The notes under the pieces: generated by a model
What the model was told of the DNA's origin: nothing
The model's input: only the letters and a program-made list of their open reading frames with translations
The model's database searches: none
Part shown: one piece after another, positions 9,001 to 18,800 of the stretch
Layout of the letters: each line of letters starts with the position of its first letter
How positions within the stretch are numbered: position 1 is the stretch's first letter
Made by a program: the position numbers and the translations under genes
NCBI RefSeq assembly: GCF_900100955.1
Contig: NZ_FNCC01000004.1
Span: 310,001 to 374,000 of the forward strand
Source of the DNA: Lentzea fradiae
GTDB lineage: Bacteria; Actinomycetota; Actinomycetes; Mycobacteriales; Pseudonocardiaceae
Direction of reading: 5' to 3'
DNA: 64,000 bases

Positions 9001-10094
9001 GCGGCCTTTGCCCGGTCCCGCTTGGCGACTTCCTCGCGCACGATCGGGATGACGTACCGGCCGAAGTCGATCGCGTCGCCGAGCAGGTCGTAGCCGCGCG
9101 CCGACAGGATGTCCACGCCGAGGTCGTAGTAGTCGAGCAGCGCCTGCGCGACCGTCTCCGGCGTGCCGACCAGCGCGTTGGAGTTGCCGGCGCCGCCGGT
9201 CGCCCTGGCCGTCGGCGTCCACAGCGCGCGGTCGAACCGCTCGCCGCGCTCCGCGACCGCCAGCAGCCGCTGCGAGCCGGTGTTCTCCGGGTTCGTCAGC
9301 GGGTGCCGGCGGCTCAGCGGGCCGCCCGCCTTGCGCGCCTCGATCCGCTCGACCGTCCGGTGCGCCTTCTCCCAGGCCAGCTCCTCGGTCGGCGCGATGA
9401 TCGGCCGGAACGCCACCTGGATGCGCGGCACGTCGGTCCTGCCCGCCTCCTTCGCCGCCTGCCTGACCGACTCGATCTGCTGCGCGGTCTCGGCCAGCGG
9501 CTCGCCCCACAGGCAGTAGATGTCCGTCTCGGCGCCGCCCGCGGCGTAGGCGGCGGGCGAGGAGCCGCCGAACGACACGTTCGGGCGTGGCTGCTGGACG
9601 GGGAACACGTCGCTGACGAAGTCGGCGAAGTGGTAGTGCTCGCCGTCGTGGTCGAACGGCTCGCGGCTGAGCCACGCCTTCTTGACGATCCGGATGTACT
9701 CGCGGGTGCGGCCGTAGCGCTGGTCCTTGGAGAGGTAGTCGCCCTCGCGCTGCTGTTCGTGGTCGGTGCCGCCGGTGATGAAGTGCACGGTGAGCCGGCC
9801 GTCGCTGATCCGGTCGAGCGTCGCGAACGTCTTGGCGGCGAACGTCGGGTAGGACACGTTCGGCCGGTGGGCCAGCAGGATCTGCAGCTTGTCGAGCTTG
9901 CTCGCGAGGTAGGCGGCGGCCGACGCGGGTTCCGGCGAGCCGGAGCCGTAGGCGAAGAGCACGCGGTCCCACCCGTGGTCCTCGTGGGCCCTGGCGAGCC
10001 TGATCGTGTACTCCTTGTCGAACGCGCCGCCCGAGCGCGGGGTCGTCTCCGACCCGTCGTTCGTGGCGGCGATCCCGAGAAACTCCACTGGCAT
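8997..10094 (-). CDS. LLM-class flavin-dependent monooxygenase (SsuD-like)
   Basis: A 365-residue luciferase-like TIM-barrel monooxygenase of the alkanesulfonate monooxygenase branch. MPVEFLGIAATNDGSET opens the protein, FITGGTDHEQQREGDYLSKDQRYGRT is the family's mobile-loop region, and VSFGGSSPAA binds FMN phosphate. It uses reduced FMN from a separate reductase and O2 to cleave C-S bonds in sulfonates or related compounds. FMN reductase genes lie nearby at 11967-12919. The ATG at 10094 gives the expected N-terminus; the longer open frame upstream is antisense to the neighbouring oxidoreductase gene. It is first in an operon with the GNAT gene (ATGA overlap). No SsuABC transporter is nearby, so the substrate may enter in another way. 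Confidence 0.85.
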   Translation of the reverse strand: MPVEFLGIAATNDGSETTPRSGGAFDKEYTIRLARAHEDHGWDRVLFAYGSGSPEPASAAAYLASKLDKLQILLAHRPNVSYPTFAAKTFATLDRISDGRLTVHFITGGTDHEQQREGDYLSKDQRYGRTREYIRIVKKAWLSREPFDHDGEHYHFADFVSDVFPVQQPRPNVSFGGSSPAAYAAGGAETDIYCLWGEPLAETAQQIESVRQAAKEAGRTDVPRIQVAFRPIIAPTEELAWEKAHRTVERIEARKAGGPLSRRHPLTNPENTGSQRLLAVAERGERFDRALWTPTARATGGAGNSNALVGTPETVAQALLDYYDLGVDILSARGYDLLGDAIDFGRYVIPIVREEVAKRDRAKAA

Positions 10095-10283
10095 GACCGA
10101 TTCCCCAGTACTGGTGGCGGGAGTGGGTGCGTTGAGGGGACGCCCTTCGAGTGCACACCCCGGGACCGACCGGTGCAACGACGTCCACAGAGCGGGATGT
10201 GCTTGCACACGCGGGGTATCGTGGGGGTGTTCGCGTTGAGGGGCGCGGCTCGTTTCTCGTTGCCCTCCAACGGAAAGACGCGC

Positions 10284-11978
10284 ATGCGCACACTCGTCGT
10301 GATCGGCGGCGGTCCCCGCACCGCGGGCCTGCTCGAACGCATCGCCGCCCAGTCGCCCACCGTCCGGGCCGCCGTGCACGTCGTCGACCCGCACCCGCCG
10401 GGAGCGGGCCGGGTGTGGCGGCACGCGCAGTCCCCGTTGCTGCGCATGAACAGCATGGCCGAGGACGTCACCGTCTTCACCGACGAGTCGTTCGACGGCG
10501 AGGGCCCGGTCCGGCCCGGCCCGTCGCTCGCGGAGTGGACCGGCATCGACCCGGTGTCGTTCCCGTCCCGTCAGGTGCAGAGCCGGTACCTGTCGTGGTT
10601 CTTCGACCACGCAAGGAAATCTCTGCCACCGACCATGTCTGTGACCGTGCATCGGGCGACGGCGGTGGAGGTCACCGGCAACCGGGTGCGGCTCGACAAC
10701 GGCGAGATGCTCGACGCCGACATCCTCGTGCTCGCACTGGGCCACCTGGACGCCGACCTCGAACCGGAGCACCGCAAGCTCGCCGAGCACGCCGCGGAGC
10801 ACGGCCTGGTCTACGTGCCGCCGCTGTACTCGGCCGACGCGGACCTGTCCGCCGTCACCGGTGACGTGGTGCTGCGCGGGTTCGGGCTCGCGTTCATCGA
10901 CCTCATGGTGCTGCTGACCGAAGGACGCGGCGGCCGGTACGTGCGCGAGTCCGGGCAGCTGACGTACGTGCCGTCCGGCGCGGAACCGACGCTGTACGTG
11001 GGGTCGCGGCGCGGAGTCCCGTACCACTCGAAGACCGGCTACCGCTTGCAGGGCACGCGCCCGAAGCTGCCGCACTTCTTCGTCGCGGACGCGTTGCGCG
11101 GCAAGGAGCTCGACTTCCGGGCGGACGTGTGGCCGTTGATGGCCAAGGAGATCGCCTGGGGCCACTACCACGAGCTGTTCACCGGTCACCCCGCCCTGGT
11201 GCGGATGCCGTTCCCCGAGTTCGCCGTCTCGTTCGCCGCCCTGCCCTGGTACAGCGAGGAGATGCGGGAGCTGGAACGGCTGGCGGTGCCGGACCCGGCC
11301 GACCGCATCGACTTCGAGCGCCTCGACCGCCCGCTGGCCGGCGTCACGTTCGGCTCGGCGGAGGAGTTCCAGGAGTACCTGCGCTCGTACGTCGAGGCGG
11401 ACGTGGCCCGCCGCTCGGACCCCCGCCACAGCGCGGACCTCGGCGCGTTCCTGGCCCTGCTGTCGGTCTACGGCCAGCTGGCCGGGCTGATGCCGTTCGA
11501 CGGGTGGTGGCACGGCTACTTCAGCTACCTGGCCTCCGGCCCGCCGCCGGACCGGCTGGAGGAGCTGCTCGCGTTGTCCCGCGCGGGGATCGTGCGCTTC
11601 CTCGGCGCGGACATGTGGGTGGAGGCGGTGGAGGGCGCGTTCCTGGCGGGCAGTGCCACGACACCGGACGTGGTGCGCGCCAACGGCCTGGTCGAGGCCC
11701 GCCTGCCCGCGCACTCGCTGTCGCGCACGGCGGACCCGGTGCTGAGGTCGTTGCGGGCCACCGGTGACATCACCGAGGACGCCGCCGGTCTGGTCCGCGT
11801 CGACCCGCTGGGACGCCTGATCGGCGAACGCGGCGAGGCGGACCCCGTCCGGTTCGCCGTCGGCCCGTACGTGACGGGCACGGCGTTCGCGGCGTTCGCC
11901 CGGCCGAGGACGAACGCGCCCGCGTTCAAGCAGAACGACCGGCTGGCACGGGAGATCCTGCGCCTGTTAGGCGACTGA
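10284..11978 (+). CDS. FAD/NAD(P)-binding oxidoreductase
   Basis: A 564-residue cytosolic flavoprotein. It opens with a Rossmann dinucleotide motif (MRTLVVIGGGPRTAGLLER), then RVWRHAQSPLLRMNSMAEDV and ADILVLALGHLDADLE, as in the FAD-NAD(P)-binding family typified by HI0933/NAD_binding_9 proteins. The exact reaction is unknown. The ATG at 10284 has GGAAAG six bases upstream. It is divergent from the LLM monooxygenase (189-bp shared region) and overlaps by 12 bp the convergent flavin reductase, so it sits inside a flavin-enzyme island and may act on the same sulfur or nitrogen compound. The shared upstream region contains an in-frame ATG at 10197 that would lengthen the protein by 29 residues; it lacks a convincing SD. 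Confidence 0.75.
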   Translation: MRTLVVIGGGPRTAGLLERIAAQSPTVRAAVHVVDPHPPGAGRVWRHAQSPLLRMNSMAEDVTVFTDESFDGEGPVRPGPSLAEWTGIDPVSFPSRQVQSRYLSWFFDHARKSLPPTMSVTVHRATAVEVTGNRVRLDNGEMLDADILVLALGHLDADLEPEHRKLAEHAAEHGLVYVPPLYSADADLSAVTGDVVLRGFGLAFIDLMVLLTEGRGGRYVRESGQLTYVPSGAEPTLYVGSRRGVPYHSKTGYRLQGTRPKLPHFFVADALRGKELDFRADVWPLMAKEIAWGHYHELFTGHPALVRMPFPEFAVSFAALPWYSEEMRELERLAVPDPADRIDFERLDRPLAGVTFGSAEEFQEYLRSYVEADVARRSDPRHSADLGAFLALLSVYGQLAGLMPFDGWWHGYFSYLASGPPPDRLEELLALSRAGIVRFLGADMWVEAVEGAFLAGSATTPDVVRANGLVEARLPAHSLSRTADPVLRSLRATGDITEDAAGLVRVDPLGRLIGERGEADPVRFAVGPYVTGTAFAAFARPRTNAPAFKQNDRLAREILRLLGD

Positions 11979-12434
11979 CGTGTAGCGCCCCTGGTGCCGC
12001 ACCAGGGGAGCGGCGATCTCGGCGTGCGCGATGTCCAGCGGTTCGCCGACCAACGCGACGTGGTCGCCCACGGCGATCCGGCGGGCCGTCCTGCACCGCA
12101 ACCGGACCGGCGCGTCCAGCAGGTGCGGCACCCCGTCGTCGTCCTGCCGCCACCGCGTGCCGGGACCGAACCGGTCGGCGCCCTTCGTCGCGAACAGGTC
12201 GGCGAGACCGGTCTGGGCGGCGTCGAGCAGGTGCACCGCGAACAGCGGCGCGGTCCGCAGCACCGGCCACACCGAGGCGCCCTCGCCGATCCACACGACG
12301 ACCAGCGGCGGCTCGAACGAGACGGAGGTGAACGACGACACCGTGGTGCCGACCGGACCGTCCTGGCCGGTGGCCGTGACGATCGTGACGGCCTGGGCGT
12401 GGTGCCGCAACGCGTCCCGCAGCTGTTCCCTCAT
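11967..12434 (-). CDS. Flavin reductase family protein (FMN-binding split barrel)
   Basis: A 155-residue flavin reductase domain protein: HAQAVTIVTATGQDGPVGTTVSSFTSVSFEPPLVVV is the FMN-binding start of the split barrel. Such enzymes use NAD(P)H to reduce FMN or FAD and pass it to a monooxygenase. The ATG (12434) overlaps the TGA of the SsuE-like gene as ATGA, making a two-gene operon. Having two different flavin reductases in tandem near one LLM monooxygenase is redundant unless they serve different flavins or partners. The 3' end overlaps the convergent oxidoreductase gene by 12 bp. Confidence 0.85.
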   Translation of the reverse strand: MREQLRDALRHHAQAVTIVTATGQDGPVGTTVSSFTSVSFEPPLVVVWIGEGASVWPVLRTAPLFAVHLLDAAQTGLADLFATKGADRFGPGTRWRQDDDGVPHLLDAPVRLRCRTARRIAVGDHVALVGEPLDIAHAEIAAPLVRHQGRYTSVA

Positions 12435-12919
12435 CGGACCAGCGCCTTGAGCACGTCCGCGTCGAGCGCGAAGTCGGCGGGCCGGGCGGGAAGCGCCGCT
12501 TCGGTGAGGAACAACGCCTGCGGCACCAGCGCTCCCAGCTCGCTCAGCACGGGCCGCAGGTGCACCTCCACCGCGAGCGCGTGTCGTTCGGACGCGGCGA
12601 TCTGCAACGGCACGACCACCTTGCCGGTGAGCCAGCCCGGCGGTGCCTGGTCCAGCACGGCTTTCAGCAGCCCGGTGTACGCGGCCTTGTACGTCGGCGT
12701 CGCGACCACCAGGATCTCGGCCCGCCCCAACGCCGTTAGCGCCGCCTTGACCGCCTCCTGGTCGGTGAAGACCAGCGGCGCCAGCTCCGCCGCGTCCACC
12801 ACCGGGCCGTCGACGGGCACTCCCAGCGTGGCGGCGAGCGCCTCGCGCAGCGTCAGAGCCGCTTGCAGGGTGCGTGAGGCGGGCCGCGGGTTGCCGGCCA
12901 GAACACCGATCTGCGTCAT
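12431..12919 (-). CDS. NADPH-dependent FMN reductase (SsuE-like)
   Basis: A 162-residue flavodoxin-like reductase. The FMN phosphate loop is GNPRPASRT (residues 8-16), followed by LVVATPTYKAAYTGLLKAVLD, which is characteristic of SsuE/MsuE enzymes. It supplies reduced FMN to two-component monooxygenases such as the LLM enzyme at 8997. It is first of two genes, coupled by an ATGA overlap to the split-barrel flavin reductase. Length is typical (SsuE about 190). Confidence 0.85.
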   Translation of the reverse strand: MTQIGVLAGNPRPASRTLQAALTLREALAATLGVPVDGPVVDAAELAPLVFTDQEAVKAALTALGRAEILVVATPTYKAAYTGLLKAVLDQAPPGWLTGKVVVPLQIAASERHALAVEVHLRPVLSELGALVPQALFLTEAALPARPADFALDADVLKALVR

Positions 12920-13026
12920 GCTCCCAGCACAGCCGCAAGCCGGGGGACCGTCAACCCGCGTCCACCACGCGGAACCCCGTTGACCTATGCGACCGGCTCA
13001 CGCGACGGCGTCGGCGGCCGAACGCC

Positions 13027-13260
13027 CGTCCTCATTTCCACAAGACGTTCTCCGTGCTCGAAGGCGACTTCCTGTACGTGCCGGCGAACCGGCCGCGCGG
13101 ATTCCGCATTGACAGCCCCGGGGAGAAGTTCTTCCTGGAGATCGGCGAGGCGAAACGGCGGCTTTTTACGCGCGGCGTGACCAGCTGCCCGGCTGAGCTG
13201 AGGCCGCCGGCCACCACCGGAGAGGGGGGTTACCGGTGGGCGGCCGACGGCACGGGTTGA
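13027..13260 (+). pseudogene. Remnant of a cupin-domain protein
   Basis: In one frame the sequence reads RPHFHKTFSVLEGDFLYVPA followed by a further cupin-like segment to about 13150. Cupins have HFHxTFxExFYVLEG, then a strand pair and EGDFxYVPANxxHGFR; here the two motifs are fused head to tail, as if ~25 residues between two VLEG/EGDF copies had been deleted. There is no start codon or SD before the HFH motif that gives a sensible N-terminus (the longest frame begins inside the divergent FMN reductase), and the second metal-binding His is Arg. I read it as a decayed gene. The rest of 12920-13455 shows nothing else nameable. Confidence 0.55.
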
Positions 13261-13455
13261 CCGCGGCGCGAGCACGCGACGCCTGCGGAAGGGCCTTTCC
13301 GGCCTGGGGGTGCCGGATCGCCCAAGGCGTGCAGCTCGAGCGCACGCGGCCAACCACTGGTTGAACGTACAACCTGTCGGTGGTGTTCCGGTCGGCCCGC
13401 GGTGTGACCAGGCTCAACCCGGCCGGGTTTTCCCGGGTTCCGGCCGGGTACGCCG

Positions 13456-13971
13456 ATGGGCGTGACAGCTGGACTTCCGACGATCACGAACCTGGCCGAG
13501 CTGGTCGGACTGCTGGGCGAGGACGTCTACGTGCGCTGGTCGAAAGGCCCTGACGCCGACGCCGCCGCGACGTCCCGCGACTCGCTGACCGGCGTGGACC
13601 TGCCCGGCCTGTCCGCGAGCCCGCTGCGGATCGAGCCGTGGTGGGGCGACCGTTCCCGCGAGCTGTGGGTCGCGCGGCGCCTGTTCGACTACCGCCACCT
13701 GCGTGACCTGCGCGGACCGGACGTCCGCGCGTGGGTGCTGCGCGGCACGGAGGTGGGCCGCGGTCCGGACAACGAGCCGCTGGTCCACTGCTCCGAGCCG
13801 CTCGCGTGGGTGGCGGACAGCGCGCTGGAGGAGTGCGCGGAGCTGGTCGGCGCACAGCACTCCGCGGGGTGGGGACCCCTCGACCGGTCCGGTGGCGCGG
13901 CTCGCGCCGGCGACGTGGCCGAGGACATCGCAGAGCAAACCACCGCCCGACGGCCCGGGCAGCACAGCTAA
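13456..13971 (+). CDS. DUF6098 family protein
   Basis: A 171-residue soluble protein of unknown function. The recognisable core is LYVRW-like YVRWSKGPDADA, then SRDSLTGVDLPGLSASPLRIEPWWGDR and LFDYRHLRDL, RGPDVRAWVL, GRGPDNEPLV, which together are the pattern of actinobacterial DUF6098 proteins. No catalytic motif or membrane segment is visible. The C-terminal ~35 residues (SAGWGPLDRSGG onward) are low-complexity and may be unconserved. The ATG at 13456 is used; a close GTG (13462) is also possible. It ends in the convergent gap that carries repeat copy 2. Confidence 0.7.
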   Translation: MGVTAGLPTITNLAELVGLLGEDVYVRWSKGPDADAAATSRDSLTGVDLPGLSASPLRIEPWWGDRSRELWVARRLFDYRHLRDLRGPDVRAWVLRGTEVGRGPDNEPLVHCSEPLAWVADSALEECAELVGAQHSAGWGPLDRSGGAARAGDVAEDIAEQTTARRPGQHS

Positions 13972-13991
13972 GCACGCTCCCGAAGTGCTTG

Positions 13992-14160
13992 CTGTCCGTA
14001 ACACCCGCGCCGCTCGCAACTCTCTTTCGTGTTTGCCGCTTGGTACGCGGGGGCCCCGCGTACCAAGCACCGATACGCGGGGCCCCCGCGTGCAAAAGCC
14101 GTGTCACGCAGAGGAGGCGGTGGCCCCTGTGTGGATGACATACGGGCGGGTGTGACGGGG
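13992..14160 (-). repeat. Dispersed convergent-gap palindromic element, copy 2 (inverted)
   Basis: This is the same element as copies 1 and 4 in opposite orientation. It runs from CTGTCCGTAACACCCGCGCC (reverse complement of the TTACGGACAG end) to CGGGCGGGTGTGACGGGG. The main hairpin is GCTTGGTACGCGGG-GGC-CCCGCGTACCAAGC, a perfect 14-bp stem, followed by the reverse-complement module TACGCGGGGCCCCCGCGT. It fills the gap between convergent stops at 13971 and 14191. Confidence 0.85.
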
Positions 14161-14190
14161 TAGCGGCGGACAGGGACCTCTGGCGCGCCA

Positions 14191-14880
14191 CTAGCTCAGG
14201 TCGGCGAGCTTGCGCTCGGCCGCCTTGCGGGCCTTCTCCGCCGCCGCGGTGAGGCGCTTCGCGTCCTCCAGCCGTTCGGCGGCCCTGTCGAACGCCCGCT
14301 GGGCCGCCAGCTGGTCGGCCTGGGCCTCGCCGAGGGCCTGTTCCGCCTCGTCCAGGGCCTGCTGGGCCTCGGCGCGCTTGCGTTCCCGCCGTTCGCGCCG
14401 CTTGCGGGCGAGCGCGTCCTCACCGTCGTCGGACGGCGGTTCGGGAGCGGGCAGCGCGAAGCCGAAGCCCGAGTACTCCAGCGCCTTGGTGAGGTGCCCC
14501 GCGCGCACCTGCTCGGCCGACTCCGGGTCGGCCATCGCGGCGGTCAGGGTGGAGCGGACCTGCGTGACGGCGTCGTCGGCGAGCGGTCCGGTCAGCTCCA
14601 GCGTCCGGTAGACGAGGGCTTCCATCAGCTGCTTGCGCTTGCGGCCCAGCTCGCGCATGGTCAGCTCGGCCGTGGACAGGCCCAGCGCGTCCTGCAGGCC
14701 GTCGGGGGCGTCCCTGACGAGCTTGTTCACCGCCCAGGCCGCCACCGTCGGTTTGCGCAGGTCCGAGATGGCCTTCGCGAGGTCCTTGTCGCCGGCCTGC
14801 TTGACGGCGGCGTTGCGGGCGGCGGTGAACTCCTTCGGAGGCAGCCCGTAGAGCTCGTCGGCGACCGACTTGAGGTCCAT
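14191..14880 (-). CDS. Conserved actinobacterial protein with C-terminal coiled coil
   Basis: A 229-residue protein of unknown function. Residues 1-140 form a helical domain beginning DLKSVADELYGLPPKEFTAARNAAVKQA and containing RKPTVAAWAVNKLVRDAPDGL, which I recognise as a widely conserved actinobacterial arrangement. Residues 150-229 are Glu/Arg/Ala-rich with heptad-like spacing (ARKRRERRERKRAEAQQAL...), predicting a long coiled coil. There is no signal peptide or membrane segment. It stands alone, with convergent and divergent neighbours. Any role in DNA or protein scaffolding is guesswork. Confidence 0.75.
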   Translation of the reverse strand: MDLKSVADELYGLPPKEFTAARNAAVKQAGDKDLAKAISDLRKPTVAAWAVNKLVRDAPDGLQDALGLSTAELTMRELGRKRKQLMEALVYRTLELTGPLADDAVTQVRSTLTAAMADPESAEQVRAGHLTKALEYSGFGFALPAPEPPSDDGEDALARKRRERRERKRAEAQQALDEAEQALGEAQADQLAAQRAFDRAAERLEDAKRLTAAAEKARKAAERKLADLS

Positions 14881-15021
14881 CCGCGCAAGGTAGCGGCTGA
14901 GCGGCCTCCAGTCCCGCCGAACGCGTCCGGGCGCGTCCTGACCAGGCCGTTTCGAGCCGAACTCAACGACAGGGGTGTCCCGGACGTCCTAGGAGCAGGA
15001 CAACCGCGAGGGACGGGAGAG

Positions 15022-15564
15022 ATGGACACCAGGTGGAAGTGGGTTCTCACGGGTCTCGGCGCCGCCGTGGCCGCCATCGGGCCGCTCGCCATGACGGGCG
15101 GTCCCTGGTACGGCTACGTCTTCGGCGGCCTGTGGTTCCTGCTGGGCGGCACGGTGGCGTGGCGCGCCCTGTGCATGGGCACCCGGCTGACCGCCCAGGG
15201 CATCACGTCGAACGGCCTGGACCGGCAGACCACGATCGAGTGGTGTGACGTCGTCTCGGTCGAGCACGCGCGGCGCCGGAACCTGGTCCTCTTCCACACC
15301 ATTGCGCCCGTCGTGCGGCTGCGTTCCGGCAAGGAGACGCTCTCCGAGCTGAGCCTGCTGTCGGTGCAGAAGGACGTCGTCCCGGAGCGCACCCGCAAGC
15401 ACGTGGCGGAACTGGAGCGGGCCCTGCGCGAGCACCGCACCGGATGCCCGGTGTGCGGCACGGTGCCGAAAGCGGTCGAGATCAGCAGGAGCCTCGGCGC
15501 GCGAGTGCGGTCCCGATTGCGTTCGCTGTTGCGCGGAAATGGCGCACGTCCCATCGCCCGGTGA
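15022..15564 (+). CDS. Small membrane protein with PH-like domain
   Basis: A 180-residue protein. Two hydrophobic segments (about residues 8-24 and 30-47) form a hairpin in the membrane, followed by a beta-rich cytosolic part starting MGTRLTAQGITSNGLDRQTTIEWCDVVSVEH, which is the layout of bacterial PH-domain (YdbS/DUF2581-like) membrane proteins. A Cys pair (GCPVCG) lies near residues 148-151. The C-terminal tail is basic. The ATG at 15022 has GGGAG at ideal spacing. Function unknown; the next gene encodes a secreted subtilase, but the 250-bp gap suggests separate transcription. Confidence 0.7.
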   Translation: MDTRWKWVLTGLGAAVAAIGPLAMTGGPWYGYVFGGLWFLLGGTVAWRALCMGTRLTAQGITSNGLDRQTTIEWCDVVSVEHARRRNLVLFHTIAPVVRLRSGKETLSELSLLSVQKDVVPERTRKHVAELERALREHRTGCPVCGTVPKAVEISRSLGARVRSRLRSLLRGNGARPIAR

Positions 15565-15814
15565 CGGGAACTCGTTACACGACAACGCTGTTCACCGTTG
15601 ACACCTGCTTGACATTCCATTCCATCAGCTCTTGACTGGAAGGCGGCTGTCCGTTCCACGCATAAACGGAAAGCATCAGCACCGAAATGGTGTTCCGGCA
15701 AGACTCTGAACAGTCCAACTCCGTTGTCGGAAATGCTCCGGTCCGACGATTGCCGCTCGTCAGGTGAAGAGATGTGCTTCGAGCACTCTTTACCCCACGA
15801 AGGGCACATGCGCC

Positions 15815-18800
15815 GTGAAGAACTGGAGACGCCGCACCGGAACGGTCTTGCTGACCGCGGTGCTGGGCACTGCCGGGCTCGGCTTCGCCGCCACCCCCGC
15901 AATCGCGCAGAACGCTCCCCAAGAGCAGCCGGCCGCTGACAAGCAGCTGGACAAGAAGGACCGCGAGCTCGTCGAGCAGGCCGCCCGGGAGGGCAAGCCG
16001 ACCGTCGACCTGCTGGTCGCCGCGGAGAAGGGCAAGACGGACGCCGCCGTCAACGAGCTCAAGGCGCTCGGCGCCACGGTCCAGAAGACCGAGAAGGACG
16101 TCGACTACGTCAAGGTGACCATCCCGCGCGAGAACGCGGAGAGGGCCGCCAAGCTGGCGTCGGTCAACACCGTCGACGTGGACGGGCTCATCGCCGTCGA
16201 CGACCCGCGTCCGCAGGGCATGGAGAACCCGGCCCCGCAGAAGGCGCCGGACTCGAAGACGCCGCGCACCAACCCGTACATGCCGACCCAGGACACGCAG
16301 GCGGCGCAGTTCGCCACCGCGAACCCGAAGTGGGACGGCCGCGGCGCGACGATCGCCGTGATCGACGGCGGCATCGACCTCGACACGCCCGCCCTGCAGA
16401 CCACCAGCACCGGTGAGCGCAAGATCATCGACTGGTACAACGCGAACTCCATCGACTCGGGCGACGGCACCTGGGTCGCGATGACGAAGACCGGCCGCGT
16501 CGGCAAGTTCACCGCGGAGGGCCGCGAGTGGACCGCGCCCTCGACCGGCGGCCCGTACTCGTTCGGTCTCTTCCGCGAGACCGCGGGCGACCTGAGCGCC
16601 GCGGCCAGCGAGGTCGGCGGTGACATCAACCGCGACGGCGACCGCACGGACTCGTTCGGTGTCATCCAGGACATCACGACGAAGGAAGTCTTCGTCGACT
16701 CCGACGGCGACGGCAACTTCACCAACAACAAGCGCATGATCGACTACAAGGTGAAGTACGACGTCGGCTTCTTCGGCACCGACAACCCCGCGACGCCGGT
16801 CGTCGACCGCATCGCGTTCGTCGTGCAGACCGACCGCTCGATCTACGACAACGCGGGCACCCCGTACGTCAACCTGGGCATCTCGGGCGCGCACGGCACG
16901 CACGTCGCCGGCATCACCGCCGCTCACAAGCTGTTCGACGGCAAGGCCGCCGGCGCCGCCCCCGGTGCGAAGCTGATCTCCATCAAGGCGTGCCTCACCA
17001 CGCCGGCCTGCACCAGCTCCGGCCTCATCGACGGTGTCCTCTACGCCGCGCGCAACGGCGCCGACGTCGTGAACATCTCCATCGGTGGCCTCCCGGCGCT
17101 CAACGACGGCAACAACGCCCGTGCGGAGCTCTACAACCGCACGATCAACGAGTACAACGTCCAGCTCTTCATCTCGGCGGGCAACTCGGGCGCGGGCGCG
17201 AACACCGTCGGCGACCCGTCGGTCGCCACGGACGCCGTCAGCGTCGGCTCGTCCATCACCAAGGAGACCTGGCTCTCCAACTACGGCTCGAAGACGAAGC
17301 AGAAGCAGAGCCTGCACGGCTTCTCGTCGCGCGGCCCGGCCGAGGACGGCGGCTTCAAGCCGAACATCATCGCGCCCGGCTCGGCGATCTCCACGACGCC
17401 GCGCTGGCAGCCGGGTGGCCCGGTGACGGGCACCTACACCCTGCCCGCCGGCTACTCGATGTTCAACGGCACGTCGATGGCCGCCCCGCAGGCGACCGGT
17501 GCCGCGGCCCTGCTCGTCAGCGCGTTCAAGGCCACGCACAACGGCCAGCGCCCGACCAGCGCCGAGCTGCGCTACGCGATCCAGCGCAGCGCGAACTACG
17601 TGAAGGACCTCGCCGCGTACGAGCAGGGCGCCGGTCTGTTCAACACCAACGCCGCGTGGAAGCTGCTGGACAAGCACTCCGTGCCGGACCAGGTCACCAC
17701 GTCCGTCCCGGTCAGCACCGTCCTCGGTGACTTCCTGGCCACCCCGAACACCGGTGTCGGCATCCACGACCGCGAGGGCGTGACCGCGGGCAAGGAGTAC
17801 ACCCGCACCTACACGCTGACCCGCACCACGGGCCACAAGGACGAGACCTACAACGTGTCCTGGCTGGGCAACGACGGCACGTTCACGGCGCCGAAGAAGG
17901 TCAGCCTGCCGCTGAACAAGCCGGTCAAGCTCGACGTCAAGGTCAAGCCGAAGACCGCGGGCGCGCACAGCGCCGTCCTGCAGCTCGACAACCCGGAGAC
18001 CCCCGGCGTCGACGTGCAGACCCTGAACACCGTGTTCGCGGCGGAGACCTTCAACTCCGCCAACAAGTTCTCGGTGACCAAGACCGGCAAGATCGAGCGG
18101 AACCAGTCGGCCAGCATCTTCGTGAACGTGCCGAAGGGCACGAGCGCGCTGAAGGTCGACATGGCCGCCGGTGGCGCCGAGGCCGGCAAGGGCCAGGTGC
18201 GCTTCCTGCGCTACACGCCGCAGGGCATCCCGTTCGACTCGTCCTCGTCGACGAACTGCTACAACCCGGACGCGGGCGCCGGTTGTGCCGGTGGCACCCC
18301 CACCAGCCGCACGGTGACCAACCCGATGGCCGGTGTGTGGGAGATCGTGATCGAGTCGCGCCGGACCTCCGACGCGGCCGAGTCGGCGTACTCGGTGACG
18401 GCGTCCGTGCTGGGCACGACGGTCAGCCCGAACCCGGACGTCATCCCGTCCGCGTCGCTGGGCACGCCGATCGAGCGCTCCTACACCGTCACGAACTCGC
18501 AGGCCGGCTTCACCGGCAAGCTCGCGGCGGGCCAGGTGGGCAGCGCCAAGCAGGACCGCCCGACGATCGCGAACCTCGAGTCCAAGCAGATCCCGGTCAC
18601 GGTCGGCGCCGGCGCGACGCGGCTCACCGCCACCATCGGCAACCCGTCCGACCAGGGTGCCGACCTCGACCTCCTCGTCTACAACTGCACGACGGGCAGC
18701 TGCCTGCTCGCCGGGCAGTCCGCGGACGCGGACTCCGAGGAGTCGGTGACGATCAACAACCCGGCGGCGGGCCAGTGGATCGTCCTCGTGGACGCGTACT

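Noticed and set aside
10095..10283. SAM-type riboswitch or Cys leader peptide upstream of the LLM monooxygenase
   Set aside because: No SAM-I/II/IV core could be matched. A frame with three Cys exists on the minus strand, but it has no start with an SD and no stop at the right place.
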